This document shows, in pieces, positions 33,124 through 33,421 of a DNA stretch of 33,421 bases. The notes beneath the pieces were generated by a model. The model saw nothing but the letters and a program-made list of their open reading frames with translations. It was not told the origin of the DNA and made no database searches. Where the stretch lies: positions 1 through 33,421 of the forward strand of contig CADBVG010000005.1 in the NCBI GenBank assembly GCA_902798105.1. Direction: 5' to 3'. Made by a program: the position numbers and the translations under genes. Position 1 is the first letter of the stretch. The number at the start of each line of letters is the position of its first letter. The stretch comes from an uncultured Eubacteriales bacterium (GTDB lineage: Bacteria > Bacillota > Clostridia > Christensenellales > Aristaeellaceae).

Positions 33124-33283
33124 CGAACCGAGGGGGAAGGAAAGAAAGAACCCCGGAGGTTCAGGGTAACAACATACAAAGACCGACGCCGACACGACAG
33201 CCTGCTCGAGGACGCCACCCGAAAGGGAGTATACCGACAGCGGGTGCGCGACCAGCGCAAGAGGGTCAAAGGAGGTAAGAGTT
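33124..33283 (+). other. Long 5' leader of hsp20
   Basis: About 160 bases from the expected start of transcription to the ATG. It contains a hairpin around CACCCG (33216-33221) and CGGGTG (33241-33246). No start codon with ribosome site is seen before the hsp20 one (AAAGGAGG, 33268-33275). Confidence 0.6.
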
Positions 33284-33421
33284 ATGTTGATGCCGAGTAT
33301 CTTTGGTGAAAACCTGTTTGACGAGTTCTTTGGTGACTGGGATCGTGAGATGCGGCGGATGGACCGTCAGCTGTACGGCAAGAACGCCGCTCGCGAAATG
33401 AAGACCGACGTGCATGAGCAT
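33284..33421 (+). CDS. Hsp20-family small heat shock protein (N-terminal part, cut by window end)
   Basis: First 46 codons: MLMPSIFGENLFDEFFGDWD, then KTDVHEH at the window edge. This opening is typical of bacterial Hsp20 chaperones, ahead of the alpha-crystallin domain, which binds unfolded proteins without ATP. The strong AAAGGAGG site, CIRCE and promoter support the call. It is host DNA and appears undamaged by the prophage. Confidence 0.9.
   Translation, partial: MLMPSIFGENLFDEFFGDWDREMRRMDRQLYGKNAAREMKTDVHEH

Noticed and set aside
33124..33283. An RNA thermometer of the ROSE or fourU type before hsp20
   Set aside because: No CCTCC-like or four-U stretch able to pair with the AAAGGAGG site could be found, so only a general structured leader is reported.
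1..33421. CRISPR arrays, tRNAs, insertion sequences or anti-phage defence operons
   Set aside because: No regularly spaced repeats, cloverleaf genes, transposase motifs or known defence domains were seen. The orphan methyltransferase has no matching restriction gene here.

Overview
The window is the late half of a tailed-phage genome integrated in a Gram-positive chromosome. At its right edge it runs into host DNA: a CIRCE-controlled Hsp20 gene. A CIRCE operator, strong AGGAGG ribosome sites, a phi13-type major tail protein and clostridial-type large serine recombinases point to a Firmicute, most likely a GC-rich gut Clostridia. Genus cannot be read from the sequence. The phage architecture is that of an HK97-type siphovirus. 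Its lysogeny and replication genes lie to the left of the window.

Layout. 1-253: GC-rich DNA with short direct repeats and no convincing gene. 254-2725: a ParB-like/DNA methyltransferase gene flanked on both sides by related HNH-AP2 homing-endonuclease-like genes, then a 45-residue membrane microprotein. 2915-9574: packaging and head genes (small and large terminase, portal, Clp-type prohead protease, capsid), interrupted by a ThyX-like gene, an HNH nuclease gene and one small gene on the opposite strand (5937-6215). 9637-12643: head-tail joining genes, major tail protein, and tail chaperones G and GT joined by a canonical TTTCCCT -1 slippery site. 13711-19823: tape measure and distal tail protein. 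21915-28173: tail tip and fibre genes. 28221-29765: holin and three-domain endolysin. 29867-32949: a small SHOCT-like protein and two overlapping serine recombinase genes, closed by a strong terminator. 33076-33421: host CIRCE, promoter, leader and the first 46 codons of hsp20.

Two cargo (moron) insertions sit between otherwise syntenic tail genes. The first (12692-13684) is a complete transcription unit, with promoter, a secreted alpha/beta hydrolase and a terminator, placed between the tail chaperones and the tape measure. The second (about 19850-21890) lies between the distal tail protein and the tail tip. It starts with a perfect inverted repeat GTATACTTG-N9-CAAGTATAC and encodes a GNAT acetyltransferase, a four-helix membrane protein and a NapH-like membrane ferredoxin, then ends at a terminator. 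Both use more A/T-rich codons than the phage genes around them, as expected of later acquisitions that could be expressed in the lysogen. Together with the antisense gene at 5937-6215 they are the most interesting content here. No tRNA, rRNA, CRISPR array or insertion sequence was seen.
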